Part shown: piece after piece, positions 51,940-60,264 of the stretch | Layout of the letters: each line of letters begins with the position of its first letter | How positions within the stretch are numbered: the stretch's first letter is position 1 | From: an uncultured Holdemanella sp. | GTDB lineage: Bacteria > Bacillota_I > Bacilli_A > Erysipelotrichales > Erysipelotrichaceae | Assembly: GCF_934754935.1 (NCBI RefSeq) | Contig: NZ_CAKVJB010000010.1 | Coordinates: 1 to 64,000 of the forward strand | Direction: 5' to 3' | Length of the DNA stretch: 64,000 nt | Made by a program: the position numbers and the translations under genes | Notes under the pieces: generated by a model | The model's database searches: none | What the model saw: the letters and a program-made list of their open reading frames with translations, nothing else | Told to the model about the DNA's origin: nothing

Positions 51940-51945
51940 ACTTTT

Positions 51946-51974
51946 ATTGTATTAAGAAAAACAAAGAATCACAA
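51946..51974 (-). promoter_or_regulatory. Promoter of the hybrid kinase gene (leaderless candidate)
   Basis: On the minus strand TTGTGA (51974-51969), a 17-base T-rich spacer and TACAAT (51951-51946), with six bases (AAAAGT) to the ATG. The -35 overlaps the 3' arm of a weak GAATCA/TGATTC hairpin after the DUF3955 gene (arms 51994-51999 and 51966-51971). Confidence 0.5.
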
Positions 51975-51989
51975 GAAAAAAGGACAAAT

Positions 51990-52211
51990 CTAATGATTCA
52001 TCCTTCTCTTGATCCATATCATGATCCATATGCAAATTCCAATCACCATGAAACTAAATCCAATGAGTTCCAAAGCTGTCCCTTCATGCATTAAGCCATC
52101 ATCCCCTACATACGCATTGATTTTCCCCTTTAAAAACAAGAATACTAGACCTGCAATCAAAAATAAATTTGCGATAAAAGTAGGTGTAAAAACACGATCC
52201 TTTTGATTCAT
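51990..52211 (-). CDS. DUF3955 small membrane protein
   Basis: A 73-aa protein with two membrane helices (FIANLFLIAGLVFLFLKG and LIGFSFMVIGICIWIMIW) joined by a short acidic loop that includes GDDGLMHE, and a basic C-terminus. This fits the DUF3955 family, whose function is unknown. AAGGGG precedes the ATG and a TATAAT box is at 52240-52245. It lies just upstream of the hybrid kinase, but the kinase appears to have its own promoter. Confidence 0.75.
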   Translation of the reverse strand: MNQKDRVFTPTFIANLFLIAGLVFLFLKGKINAYVGDDGLMHEGTALELIGFSFMVIGICIWIMIWIKRRMNH

Positions 52212-52279
52212 CTAAAACATCCCCTTAATATTTTGTAGTATTATACCACTTCTCACCTTTATTTAGTCTTAAATTTCTC

Positions 52280-52308
52280 TTAACTTTCTAAGCATTTGAT
52301 TGTACAAT
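52280..52308 (+). promoter_or_regulatory. Promoter of the Lar-like gene
   Basis: TTAACT (52280-52285), a 17-base spacer and TACAAT (52303-52308). The leader of about 22 bases contains GAAGGAAGG before the ATG. Confidence 0.5.
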
Positions 52309-52337
52309 AGATGAGAATAAAAGAAGGAAGGATTCTT

Positions 52338-52562
52338 ATGCAAAACATTGATGAATTAGTTGATTTACACGAATGCCCTCTATGCGAAGGTGGTTCGATT
52401 CTAGAAGAAGAAGGAAACGGATTCTATGCACAATGCATGGATTGTGGCTGCTATACAGTTCACGTTGATTATAAAAACGAAGAAGATCGTTTAGAAGCGG
52501 CTAAAAGAGCGGCTGAACTATTTAATACAGGTAAAGTATTAAAATCAAATCCTGGTGAATAA
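52338..52562 (+). CDS. Lar-like zinc-ribbon protein (74 aa)
   Basis: A small soluble protein with a CPLC and CMDC pair (residues about 11-36) forming a zinc ribbon, and a C-terminal helix RLEAAKRAAELFNTG. The layout (Cys pair, Gly/Glu-rich strand, second Cys pair, helix) is that of the Lar restriction-alleviation family, known from prophages, but many members have no tested role. No restriction or phage genes are nearby. The start is the ATG with AAGGAAGG six bases upstream; an in-frame ATG 27 bases earlier has none. Confidence 0.75.
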   Translation: MQNIDELVDLHECPLCEGGSILEEEGNGFYAQCMDCGCYTVHVDYKNEEDRLEAAKRAAELFNTGKVLKSNPGE

Positions 52563-52563
52563 A

Positions 52564-52598
52564 GAAAATGAGTGAATCAATTCCACTCATTTTTTTAT
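52564..52598. terminator. Bidirectional terminator between the Lar-like and MATE genes
   Basis: AAATGAGTG (52566-52574) pairs with CACTCATTT (52584-52592), followed by T on the plus strand and preceded by an A-rich stretch that provides T on the minus strand. It begins just after the Lar-like stop codon. Confidence 0.85.
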
Positions 52599-53962
52599 TT
52601 GATTGAATTTTGATCTAACCACTTACCACGAACCATACGAATAAAGAATATAATACCCCTAAACACAAGTTCGAAAGTCATTGTAATCCATACACCAATC
52701 ACACCATATCGCTTTGTGAAGATGATAATCGGTAAAACACGCATGCCCCACATACTCAAGGCATTTAGAACAAAAGGACGCTTACTATCTCCAGCACCAC
52801 GTAATGCTCCCATAACTACAATACTTATCGCAAACAATGGTTCTGAAAAAGAAACAATTCTTAAACATTCACTAGCTCCATCTATGACTTTTTGACTAGT
52901 TGTAAGGGTTGAAGCTAAAAATGGTGCAAACACAAACATAATAATACTCATGAAGATGACAAGAATAAACGACAATAATGTAGTTAAATACGCAAAGCGT
53001 TTCGCCATATCTTTTCGTTTTGCCCCAATACTTTGTCCAACCAACGTCGTTGCAGCACCACCAATTCCATAGGCCGGTAAATAACATAAGCCTTCTGCAG
53101 ATACAGCCACATAATTGATGGCCACACTGATTGCACCCATACTAGAAACAACACCTGTCATTACAACTTGAGCTAAAGATAATGTAACTCTTTCAAGTCC
53201 TGCAGGAATTGATAGATTGACTACATTTTTTAAAATATCTTTGTCAAACTTCCAAGACTCATCTCCCAAAAGACGTAATGATTTTTCCTTTTTGACAACA
53301 ATATACATTAAGATAAAACCTACAACCAATTGTGCCATTCCCGTACCAAGTGCAGCTCCTGCAACACCTAAATTCAATATATAAATAAAGAAATAGTTAA
53401 AAGCAACATCAAAAACACACATCGAAATATTCATAAGACTTGGAAGCACAGCATTTCCTGAACACCTTAACATTCCCGAATGTAACATGGCCATCATATT
53501 AAATGGAATAAAAGCCCCTACAATAGCTAAATATAAAGTGGCATCTTTACAAATGGAAGGATCTGCCCCTAATAAAGTAGGCAAATAAAAACTGGCCCCT
53601 ACTACAATCAAAGCCATACATAAGCCAAAAATAACATTAAAAAGTATCGACTGACAAACAACTTGCCTAGCCAATTTATTTTTACCTGCCCCTAAATATT
53701 GGGCTACCTGCACCGAAAAGCCTAATACAGCCGCTGTACAAATACCACCAAATAACCATGTCGTACTCGCAACAACACCAATGGCTGCCGTAGCCTTGTA
53801 ACCTAAAGATCCAACCATCGCTGTATCAATATAGCTCATAGCCGTTCCAACCAATTGTTCTAATATGGCAGGTACAGATAATAAAATGACAATTTTTAAT
53901 TGATCTTTAAAATCTATTTTTTTATTTTCACGCATCTGCGCCGTTATTTCCATCATGTTCAT
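52595..53962 (-). CDS. MATE family efflux transporter (second copy)
   Basis: A 455-aa Na+- or H+-driven exporter with about twelve membrane segments. Family features are PAILEQLVGTAMSYIDTAMVG at the first helix, VQVAQYLGAG and the second-half repeat VVMTGVVSSMGAISVAINY. It differs clearly from the MATE at 1.4-2.7 kb. The start is uncertain. The longest frame (54004) begins inside the murA terminator, so it is unlikely. The ATG at 53962 lies six bases after a TATAAT and may be leaderless; ATGs at 53953 and 53935 are alternatives. Confidence 0.9.
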   Translation of the reverse strand: MNMMEITAQMRENKKIDFKDQLKIVILLSVPAILEQLVGTAMSYIDTAMVGSLGYKATAAIGVVASTTWLFGGICTAAVLGFSVQVAQYLGAGKNKLARQVVCQSILFNVIFGLCMALIVVGASFYLPTLLGADPSICKDATLYLAIVGAFIPFNMMAMLHSGMLRCSGNAVLPSLMNISMCVFDVAFNYFFIYILNLGVAGAALGTGMAQLVVGFILMYIVVKKEKSLRLLGDESWKFDKDILKNVVNLSIPAGLERVTLSLAQVVMTGVVSSMGAISVAINYVAVSAEGLCYLPAYGIGGAATTLVGQSIGAKRKDMAKRFAYLTTLLSFILVIFMSIIMFVFAPFLASTLTTSQKVIDGASECLRIVSFSEPLFAISIVVMGALRGAGDSKRPFVLNALSMWGMRVLPIIIFTKRYGVIGVWITMTFELVFRGIIFFIRMVRGKWLDQNSIK

Positions 53963-53968
53963 AAAATG

Positions 53969-53997
53969 ATTATACAAAGAAAAAAGATGTATGTCAC
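53969..53997 (-). promoter_or_regulatory. MATE promoter embedded in the murA terminator (leaderless candidate)
   Basis: On the minus strand GTGACA (53997-53992), a 17-base spacer and TATAAT (53974-53969). The -35 is formed by the hairpin loop and first bases of the 3' arm, and the U-tract is the spacer. Six bases, CATTTT, separate the -10 from the ATG. Confidence 0.6.
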
Positions 53998-54006
53998 CAT
54001 ACATCT
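53979..54006 (-). terminator. murA terminator overlapping its stop codon
   Basis: On the minus strand AGATGTATG (54006-53998) pairs with CATACATCT (53993-53985) around a GTGA loop, followed by TTTTTCTTTG. The 5' arm begins with the last base of the murA stop codon. Confidence 0.85.
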
Positions 54007-55274
54007 TAATCTTCTACCTCTTCACGCCACATTTTAGCGCCTAAATGAGCTAACTTACCATCCAAGTTATCATATCCACGATCAATGTGATAAATATCAT
54101 GAATTTCTGTAACACCATCTGCCATCAAGGCTGCGATCACAAGTCCTGCACCACAACGAAGATCTGTTGCGGTTACTTTTGAACCATGTAACTTTGTTTT
54201 TCCATTGATAAATGCACTTGGTGTGTGTACATCAATATTTGCGCCCATTTTATTTAATTCCGCACAATGCTTAAAGCGCTCTGTATAAATTGTCTCTGTG
54301 ACAACAGACTGTCCTTCACATTGCGTTAATAATACAGTAAATGGTTGCTGGACATCTGTCGCAAATCCAGGATATGGTTTAGTCAATATTTCTGTGCGTT
54401 TTAACGGCTTATCACTCTTAAATACATGAATAAAATCCGAACCCACTTCCATATTGATTCCCACTTCTTGAAGCTTCATAACAATAGCTTCCAAGTGCTG
54501 CGGAATAATATTCTCAATTCGCATATCATTGGCCATAGCGGCTGCCATGATCACATATGTAGCTGCTTCAATACGATCTGGAATAATTTCATGAATACAT
54601 CCCTTTAAGTAATCAACACCATCAATGACTAATGTACTTGTACCCATACCATGAATTCTTGCGCCCATTTTATTCAATAAAGTCGCAATATCAATGATTT
54701 CCGGTTCACGTGCCGCATTTTCAATGACAGTTCTTCCTTTTGCGTAAACAGCTGCCATCATAATGTTGATTGTAGCCCCTACACTAGAGATATCTAAGAA
54801 AATATTTGTTCCTTTTAATTCTTTCGCATCCAATATATAACATCCATTTTCATATTGAATATTAGCACCCAAAGCCTCAAAGCCCTTCAAGTGTAAATCA
54901 ATAGGTCTAGGACCCAAATAACACCCTCCAGGCATCTTGATTTCTACATGTCCAAATTTTCCTAACAACGCACCCATAAAGTAGTAGCTTGCTCTTAATT
55001 TTGAAACAGCCTTAGATACCATAGGAATATTTTCCATATGAGTAGGATCTATATATAATGTTTCTTCATCTCGTTTTTCAACATAAACACCAAGTTCATT
55101 CAATAAAACGATCAAAGACTGTACATCCGAAATATTAGGTACACCATAAATTGTTACTGGCTCATTTCCTAAAACACACGCTGGAATTAAAGCCACAGTC
55201 GCATTTTTAGAACCACTAATACGAACTGTTCCATTTAAATGATGTCCACCTTCAATTTTAATGACTTTTTCCAT
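54006..55274 (-). CDS. murA: UDP-N-acetylglucosamine 1-carboxyvinyltransferase
   Basis: First committed step of peptidoglycan synthesis: enolpyruvyl transfer from PEP to UDP-GlcNAc. Length 422 aa. GSKNATVALIPA at the N-terminus holds the conserved Lys-Asn, and the catalytic Cys is C118 in MPGGCYLGPRPID, so fosfomycin sensitivity is expected at this residue. The second domain has PYPGFATDVQQPF and the C-terminal DRGYDNLDGKL. GGGGG precedes the ATG and a TATAAT box is at 55308-55313. It is not next to other mur genes. Confidence 0.97.
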   Translation of the reverse strand: MEKVIKIEGGHHLNGTVRISGSKNATVALIPACVLGNEPVTIYGVPNISDVQSLIVLLNELGVYVEKRDEETLYIDPTHMENIPMVSKAVSKLRASYYFMGALLGKFGHVEIKMPGGCYLGPRPIDLHLKGFEALGANIQYENGCYILDAKELKGTNIFLDISSVGATINIMMAAVYAKGRTVIENAAREPEIIDIATLLNKMGARIHGMGTSTLVIDGVDYLKGCIHEIIPDRIEAATYVIMAAAMANDMRIENIIPQHLEAIVMKLQEVGINMEVGSDFIHVFKSDKPLKRTEILTKPYPGFATDVQQPFTVLLTQCEGQSVVTETIYTERFKHCAELNKMGANIDVHTPSAFINGKTKLHGSKVTATDLRCGAGLVIAALMADGVTEIHDIYHIDRGYDNLDGKLAHLGAKMWREEVED

Positions 55275-55364
55275 TCATTTTCCCCCATTTCAAGGTAATG
55301 CCTATCTATTATAGCCTATTCAATCCGGATAATCTAGAAAAATATTGTAAATTCCAAAAGCCAT

Positions 55365-57218
55365 CTATTTTAAATGTTGTTCCATCCAATTTGTGATTTC
55401 ATTTAAACGACGCAAACGATGTTGAGGAAGTCCTGTACGTGATAAATCATGATTTTCACCATGGAACAAGCACATACGAGCCTCGATATTTTGATCCAAC
55501 AACGCGTTCAACATTTGTAGACCCTCACAAAGTGGACAACGATAATCCTCATCTGAGTGAATAAACAATGTTGGTGTCTTTACATTACGCGCATATTTCA
55601 ATGGTGAATGCCACCATAATTTTTCTGGATTCTCATCATATGTAGCTAATTGTTGATCTTGCGCAAAATATGGTCCAATATCACTTGTCTGAGAGAATGA
55701 AATCCAGTTTGCGATACTTCTTTGACTTGCTGCACACGCAAAACGATCTGTATGACCAATGATCCAGTTTGTCATAAATCCACCATAACTACCACCAGTT
55801 ACACCGACTTTACTAGCATCGATTTGAGGATATGTTTCCAAAACTTTATCTGTAAACTGCATTAATTCATCATAATCAATCGTTCCATATTTTCCACGGA
55901 TGTCCATAAATTCATTGCCACGTCCATCCGATCCATGAATATTACAGAAGAATACAAAATAGCCTTTACTTGCCCATACTTGCATTTCATGATAGAACAC
56001 TTTTCCATATACAGTTTTAGGACCACCATGAATATCTAAAATAGCTGGATATTTTTTAGTTTCATCATAATCTTTTGGCAACAATACCCATCCTGTTAAA
56101 TCTTCACCAAAACTTACTTCGACAGGATCAGCCACATATGTATCTTCCATCTTATTAAAGTCAGACAATTGAGTTACTTTTCCATCTTGAACCTTATATA
56201 ATTGTTGAAGGCTCGCCACATCAGCTCCAATAAAATACAATGTGTCATCTTCAAATGCGAAAGTTTGAATCGTTCCTGACCATTCAAATACCAATTCAAT
56301 CTTTCCATTTTCTAATTTATATAAATTATTATGATCATAAATCGTTGATACAAAATATAAAGCTTGATCTTTTACTAAAGTGGCATTTCCGGCAACTAAA
56401 GCACAATCCGTACCTACGCTGTTACCAACACATTCTTGCCAATCGGCAATTAAATTAAAATCTTGATCAAAGAATTTTGGATTTTCATTCAAACCATATT
56501 TTTCATGTGTACTCGCAACAAGAACCAATTTATCATCCACAAAATTAAAGTCTTGAATACTTCTTTTTCCAGCTTCTACAACTGTACTAACCGAACCATC
56601 ATACTTATAAAGATCTTCATATAAAGCTTGTTTGCGTGTCCAGTTTTGACCTGTATAGTACAAAGCACCATCATGAATTTTTGCGTTAGATACATCAAAA
56701 GTACCTTCTGTAACACAAACTAGTTCTTTTGTATCTAAATCATATGTATATAAATGACTACGATGTTTATTTGTGACTCCCTGACCATTCATATAGAAAG
56801 GAATCTCATCAAATACTTCGTAATCACTTTCTTCTTCCACTAGTTTTTCTTTCGTCAATAATACAAGTGTATTCTCATTTAAATATCCCAATACATTCAT
56901 TCCTGGTTTATCAAAGCGAGCAATTTCTTTAGCTTCTCCACCATTTAAAGATAAACGATATAAAGAAGTGGATTTTTCAATATTTTTACGATTTCCACAG
57001 AATAGAATCGAATTCTTGTTTTCAATATAAAAACTAGCTTCTTTTCCAAAAGAAGTTAAATCATATACTTCATCATTCTTTACACATTTTAATGTGTATT
57101 CATAAGCATTGTCTTTTTCTGCTGCTACTCCATCAACAAAGACTTTTACGCCATCTTTCACTTTTAAATTTCCATAAAAGTGATAAGACAATAAATCATT
57201 AATTTCAACTGACTTCAT
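55365..57218 (-). CDS. S9 family peptidase (prolyl oligopeptidase type)
   Basis: A 617-aa cytosolic serine peptidase. The first about 370 residues form the beta-propeller with repeated YFIG/LYTYDLD-like strands. The catalytic alpha/beta-hydrolase domain has LDIHGGPKT, nucleophile motif GGSYGGFM, Asp in HSDEDYRCP and His in HGENHD. Acylaminoacyl-peptidase or dipeptidyl-peptidase activity is typical. No signal peptide is present. GGAGGG precedes the ATG, just after the fba terminator. Confidence 0.92.
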   Translation of the reverse strand: MKSVEINDLLSYHFYGNLKVKDGVKVFVDGVAAEKDNAYEYTLKCVKNDEVYDLTSFGKEASFYIENKNSILFCGNRKNIEKSTSLYRLSLNGGEAKEIARFDKPGMNVLGYLNENTLVLLTKEKLVEEESDYEVFDEIPFYMNGQGVTNKHRSHLYTYDLDTKELVCVTEGTFDVSNAKIHDGALYYTGQNWTRKQALYEDLYKYDGSVSTVVEAGKRSIQDFNFVDDKLVLVASTHEKYGLNENPKFFDQDFNLIADWQECVGNSVGTDCALVAGNATLVKDQALYFVSTIYDHNNLYKLENGKIELVFEWSGTIQTFAFEDDTLYFIGADVASLQQLYKVQDGKVTQLSDFNKMEDTYVADPVEVSFGEDLTGWVLLPKDYDETKKYPAILDIHGGPKTVYGKVFYHEMQVWASKGYFVFFCNIHGSDGRGNEFMDIRGKYGTIDYDELMQFTDKVLETYPQIDASKVGVTGGSYGGFMTNWIIGHTDRFACAASQRSIANWISFSQTSDIGPYFAQDQQLATYDENPEKLWWHSPLKYARNVKTPTLFIHSDEDYRCPLCEGLQMLNALLDQNIEARMCLFHGENHDLSRTGLPQHRLRRLNEITNWMEQHLK

Positions 57219-57237
57219 GTTTTTCCCTCCAAATTAT

Positions 57238-57265
57238 GCAAAAAGCAGGCTTTAAAGCCTGCTTT
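57238..57265 (-). terminator. fba terminator
   Basis: AAAGCAGGCTTT directly followed by its complement AAAGCCTGCTTT (57242-57265) is a near-perfect palindrome, with TTTTT at the exit on the minus strand. It separates fba from the S9 peptidase gene. Confidence 0.85.
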
Positions 57266-57280
57266 ACTTAAAAACTTTAA

Positions 57281-58150
57281 TTATTCAGCTTTTCCAGCAG
57301 AACCAAAGAAGTTTTCCATCATTTCTTTACATAATGCAGTGATTGCATCAGCACCTGGTTTTAATAATTTACGTGGATCGTATCCTTTTCCTTCTTGGTC
57401 TTTTCCAGCTTCGATGTATTTACGAGTTGCTTCAGCAAATACTAATTGGCATTCAGTATTAACGTTAACTTTAGAAACACCTAATGTGATAGCTTTTTGA
57501 ACTTGTTCACGAGGGATTCCTGAACCACCGTGTAATACTAATGGTTTACCATTTGTAGCGTTTTGGATTTCTCCTAAACGATCAAAGTTTAATCCAGCCC
57601 AGTTTGCAGGATATTTACCGTGGATATTTCCGATACCAGCTGCTAAGAAGTCTACGCCTAATTCAGCGATAGTTTTACATTCTTCAGGGTCAGCTAATTC
57701 ACCAGCAGATACGACACCGTCTTCTTCTCCACCGATTCCACCAACTTCACATTCAATTGATAATCCTTTTGAGTGTGCTAAGGCGATCATTTCTTTTGAT
57801 TTTTCTAAGTTTTCTTCGAATGCATAGTGAGAACCATCGAACATTACAGAAGTAAATCCTGCTTCGATAGCAGCTTTTGCACCTTCATATGAACCGTGGT
57901 CCAAGTGTAAAGCTACAGGAACTGTAATTCCCATTGCATCGTGGATTTCTTTTACCATAGCAGCAACTGTTTTGAAACCACACATATATTTAGCAGCACC
58001 TTCAGATACTCCTAACATAACTGGTGATTTAGCTTCTTCAGCAGCAGCTAAGATAGCTTTTGTCCATTCTAAGTTATTGATGTTGAAAGCACCAATCGCA
58101 TAGTGCCCTTCGTGAGCTTTGTTGATCATTTCAGTAGCAGATACTAACAT
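57281..58150 (-). CDS. fba: Class II fructose-1,6-bisphosphate aldolase
   Basis: Glycolytic zinc-dependent aldolase, 289 aa. Zinc and catalytic residues appear in LHLDHGSYEGA, SVMFDGSHY, ECEVGGIGGEEDG, GNIHGKYP and VLHGGSGIP. NVNTECQLVF is the phosphate-binding block. Length and motifs match the bacterial short class II type. AAAGGAGG precedes the ATG. A single-gene unit with its own promoter and terminator, using well-conserved codons as expected for an abundant enzyme. Confidence 0.97.
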   Translation of the reverse strand: MLVSATEMINKAHEGHYAIGAFNINNLEWTKAILAAAEEAKSPVMLGVSEGAAKYMCGFKTVAAMVKEIHDAMGITVPVALHLDHGSYEGAKAAIEAGFTSVMFDGSHYAFEENLEKSKEMIALAHSKGLSIECEVGGIGGEEDGVVSAGELADPEECKTIAELGVDFLAAGIGNIHGKYPANWAGLNFDRLGEIQNATNGKPLVLHGGSGIPREQVQKAITLGVSKVNVNTECQLVFAEATRKYIEAGKDQEGKGYDPRKLLKPGADAITALCKEMMENFFGSAGKAE

Positions 58151-58186
58151 TACTCTATTCCTCCTTTAAACATTTCTGTCATAACT

Positions 58187-58215
58187 ATTCTACTCCATAT
58201 CGCCTAATTTGAAAA
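58187..58215 (-). promoter_or_regulatory. Probable fba promoter
   Basis: On the minus strand TTTTCA (58215-58210), a 17-base spacer and TAGAAT (58192-58187), about 30 bases before the start codon. No clear terminator follows dnaI, so read-through into fba is also possible. Confidence 0.4.
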
Positions 58216-58228
58216 GTGAAATTATTAA

Positions 58229-59131
58229 CTAACGGCGTGATTTTCCCGATAATTCGACAGGTTTCGATAAAGTTCGAATCCTTTCAAGAATTCTAAGACT
58301 CGCAATTGTGTTATTCGGTTTATTCGCAAGACGATATTGTTGTTCCAATTCCTCCATGGAATAATTTGATGTAAAATACGTTTTCATCTGTTTATTCATA
58401 CGCTCATCTAAAACCGGAAGTAAAATCTCATCACGCGTCCATTGCGTAATACTTTCAGCTCCAATATCATCCAAAACCAAAACATCACTATAACGCAAAT
58501 GATTCATCACTCTTTGACGATATTCATTATCCGTCATAAATTGTTTCAATTCTTGAATCAATAACGGAACTTGCACAAAAGAAACACTCTTATTATTCTT
58601 GGCATAATAATTACAGATTCCCTTCATCAAATATGATTTACCAGTTCCAGGATTTCCATATAAATACACACCTTGATTTAATGGAATACTACTTACACTT
58701 TGTGTATACGCAAGTCCATATTCCTTTTCTTTGGCTGCACTTAAAAAAGAAGCATCATTCAAATCAATTAAATAATCATTCAAAGACATGTGAGAAAAAC
58801 GAAACTTACTTTGATGCGCCAATTGTTTATCACGATTCTGTTCATATTGGCACGAAGCATAATACTCATTTAAAAAACCCGAATCATCTATTTTTAATTT
58901 TGAAACTTTGCCACGAATCTTTTGAACGCAATAATCCAATCCTTTACAGTTTCTACAGGCATTCACACTCTTTAGCCACTGCAACAAAACACCACTGTTT
59001 TCTTCTACAAAAGATGCATCTAAATGATTTTGTTCTAAAAACATCTGAATGAATTCATTCTCTTTTAAACGCGCAATATTTCGTTGTCTTTCTAACATTT
59101 GTTCTTCGGAAAGTTTAATATTTAAATTCAC
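58229..59131 (-). CDS. dnaI: Primosomal protein DnaI (helicase loader)
   Basis: Loads the replicative helicase onto DNA. Length 300 aa. The N-terminal half has a Cys cluster (CRNCKGLDYC, about residues 58-67) resembling the zinc-binding domain of Bacillus DnaI. The AAA+ domain has Walker A YGNPGTGKSYLMKG and Walker B VLVLDDIGAES. Its start overlaps the dnaB/DnaD-type gene stop by one base, as in the Bacillus dnaB-dnaI pair. Confidence 0.93.
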   Translation of the reverse strand: MNLNIKLSEEQMLERQRNIARLKENEFIQMFLEQNHLDASFVEENSGVLLQWLKSVNACRNCKGLDYCVQKIRGKVSKLKIDDSGFLNEYYASCQYEQNRDKQLAHQSKFRFSHMSLNDYLIDLNDASFLSAAKEKEYGLAYTQSVSSIPLNQGVYLYGNPGTGKSYLMKGICNYYAKNNKSVSFVQVPLLIQELKQFMTDNEYRQRVMNHLRYSDVLVLDDIGAESITQWTRDEILLPVLDERMNKQMKTYFTSNYSMEELEQQYRLANKPNNTIASLRILERIRTLSKPVELSGKSRR

Positions 59132-60264
59132 TACAATTTACCTTCTTTCAACATCTTTTGTAACTCCAACATTTCCTGCTCTAGCTGGGCATCGGATTTC
59201 TCTTCTTTTTGCGTATAGAACTTATCATCCAACACGACCTTTTCCATCTTTTTATCCTTTTTATTTTCAACCGGACTCTGATTGATGATCTCCAAAGCCT
59301 TCTTTCTAGAATCCACACCCAAGCGAACCCAGCTTGCCGCTACTTTTTCTACATAATTTCGAGAAAATTGTTGATTCGTTTGTCGCAAAGTATATTCAAT
59401 CAATGTATTTACGACTTCTATAGGAAACTGGAATTCTTTACATAAACGCTCAATCAATGCTTGATCCGATTTCACAACTGGAATTCCATTTTGTTTATTC
59501 TGTAAAAACTTAACTGGTGACATTTTATATGGATCTTTACTCACTTTCATAACCTTACGATTACGCATAACCATATCTTTTAGTTTTTCTAAATCAAATA
59601 CATGCGTTGAAGGATTTGTACTTCTTTGTACATATTTACGCATATCTTTGGCATCGATGCCATATATTTTAGCCATTTCTGCGATACGATCTAAATTTTC
59701 ACTTGTACGTAAACGCACCGGAAAAATTCGATCCATCCCTTTAAAGAGTGTCGCAAAATCAAAATCATATTTCTGCTTTATCGTTGGCTTAACCTTTTCA
59801 AATGCGATTTCTTTTGATTCATTCCAAGCATCCAAAATAGAAACATCCAAAGGACTTTCCACTTTAGTATAGGAAGAAGAAACCGTTTTATCTTTATAAA
59901 GCATCGACTTCACTTTGTCAAAACACTTTGCGCCAACACTTGCCAAATACAATCTTGAATATGTCTCATGACATAAAAACGAATCTGGTAATAATGGAGC
60001 ATATAATAAAATCAACATATCCGCTTCATGAACATATGTTTCAATCAGATGATATTGTTCCAAATGATTTCTTGCGATATCAAATTGTGAAGCATTCATA
60101 TTCAATAAAAGATATACATCTTCTAATTCAACAGAATTTTGAATGGAATCAAAAAATTCATATAAACAAATTGAGTTTTTGCCAATCAAAGGACCATACA
60201 ATAAATTCAAAGATTGTCTTTGTTCACTAGATAAATGCTCTATGCATCGTACTTCAATCGCCAT
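59131..60264 (-). CDS. Replication initiation and membrane attachment protein (DnaB/DnaD-domain family)
   Basis: A 377-aa protein equivalent to Bacillus DnaB, which with DnaD brings the helicase loader to oriC and restart sites. The N-terminal winged-helix region (SLNLLYGPLIGKNSICLYEFF) and the C-terminal DnaD-like helical domain (VVNTLIEYTLRQTNQQFSRNYVEKVAASW) are visible. The C-terminus is highly charged. It is not the helicase dnaB at 35-36 kb. It overlaps coaE by 11 bases. Confidence 0.9.
   Translation of the reverse strand: MAIEVRCIEHLSSEQRQSLNLLYGPLIGKNSICLYEFFDSIQNSVELEDVYLLLNMNASQFDIARNHLEQYHLIETYVHEADMLILLYAPLLPDSFLCHETYSRLYLASVGAKCFDKVKSMLYKDKTVSSSYTKVESPLDVSILDAWNESKEIAFEKVKPTIKQKYDFDFATLFKGMDRIFPVRLRTSENLDRIAEMAKIYGIDAKDMRKYVQRSTNPSTHVFDLEKLKDMVMRNRKVMKVSKDPYKMSPVKFLQNKQNGIPVVKSDQALIERLCKEFQFPIEVVNTLIEYTLRQTNQQFSRNYVEKVAASWVRLGVDSRKKALEIINQSPVENKKDKKMEKVVLDDKFYTQKEEKSDAQLEQEMLELQKMLKEGKL

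Noticed and set aside
52595..54004. Longest MATE frame starting at 54004
   Set aside because: Its first codons are the murA terminator hairpin and there is no properly spaced ribosome-binding site.
58633..59052. 139-codon open frame on the plus strand inside dnaI
   Set aside because: It lies wholly antisense to a well-supported gene, has unusual His-rich composition typical of reverse reading of AT-rich codons, and lacks a ribosome-binding site.
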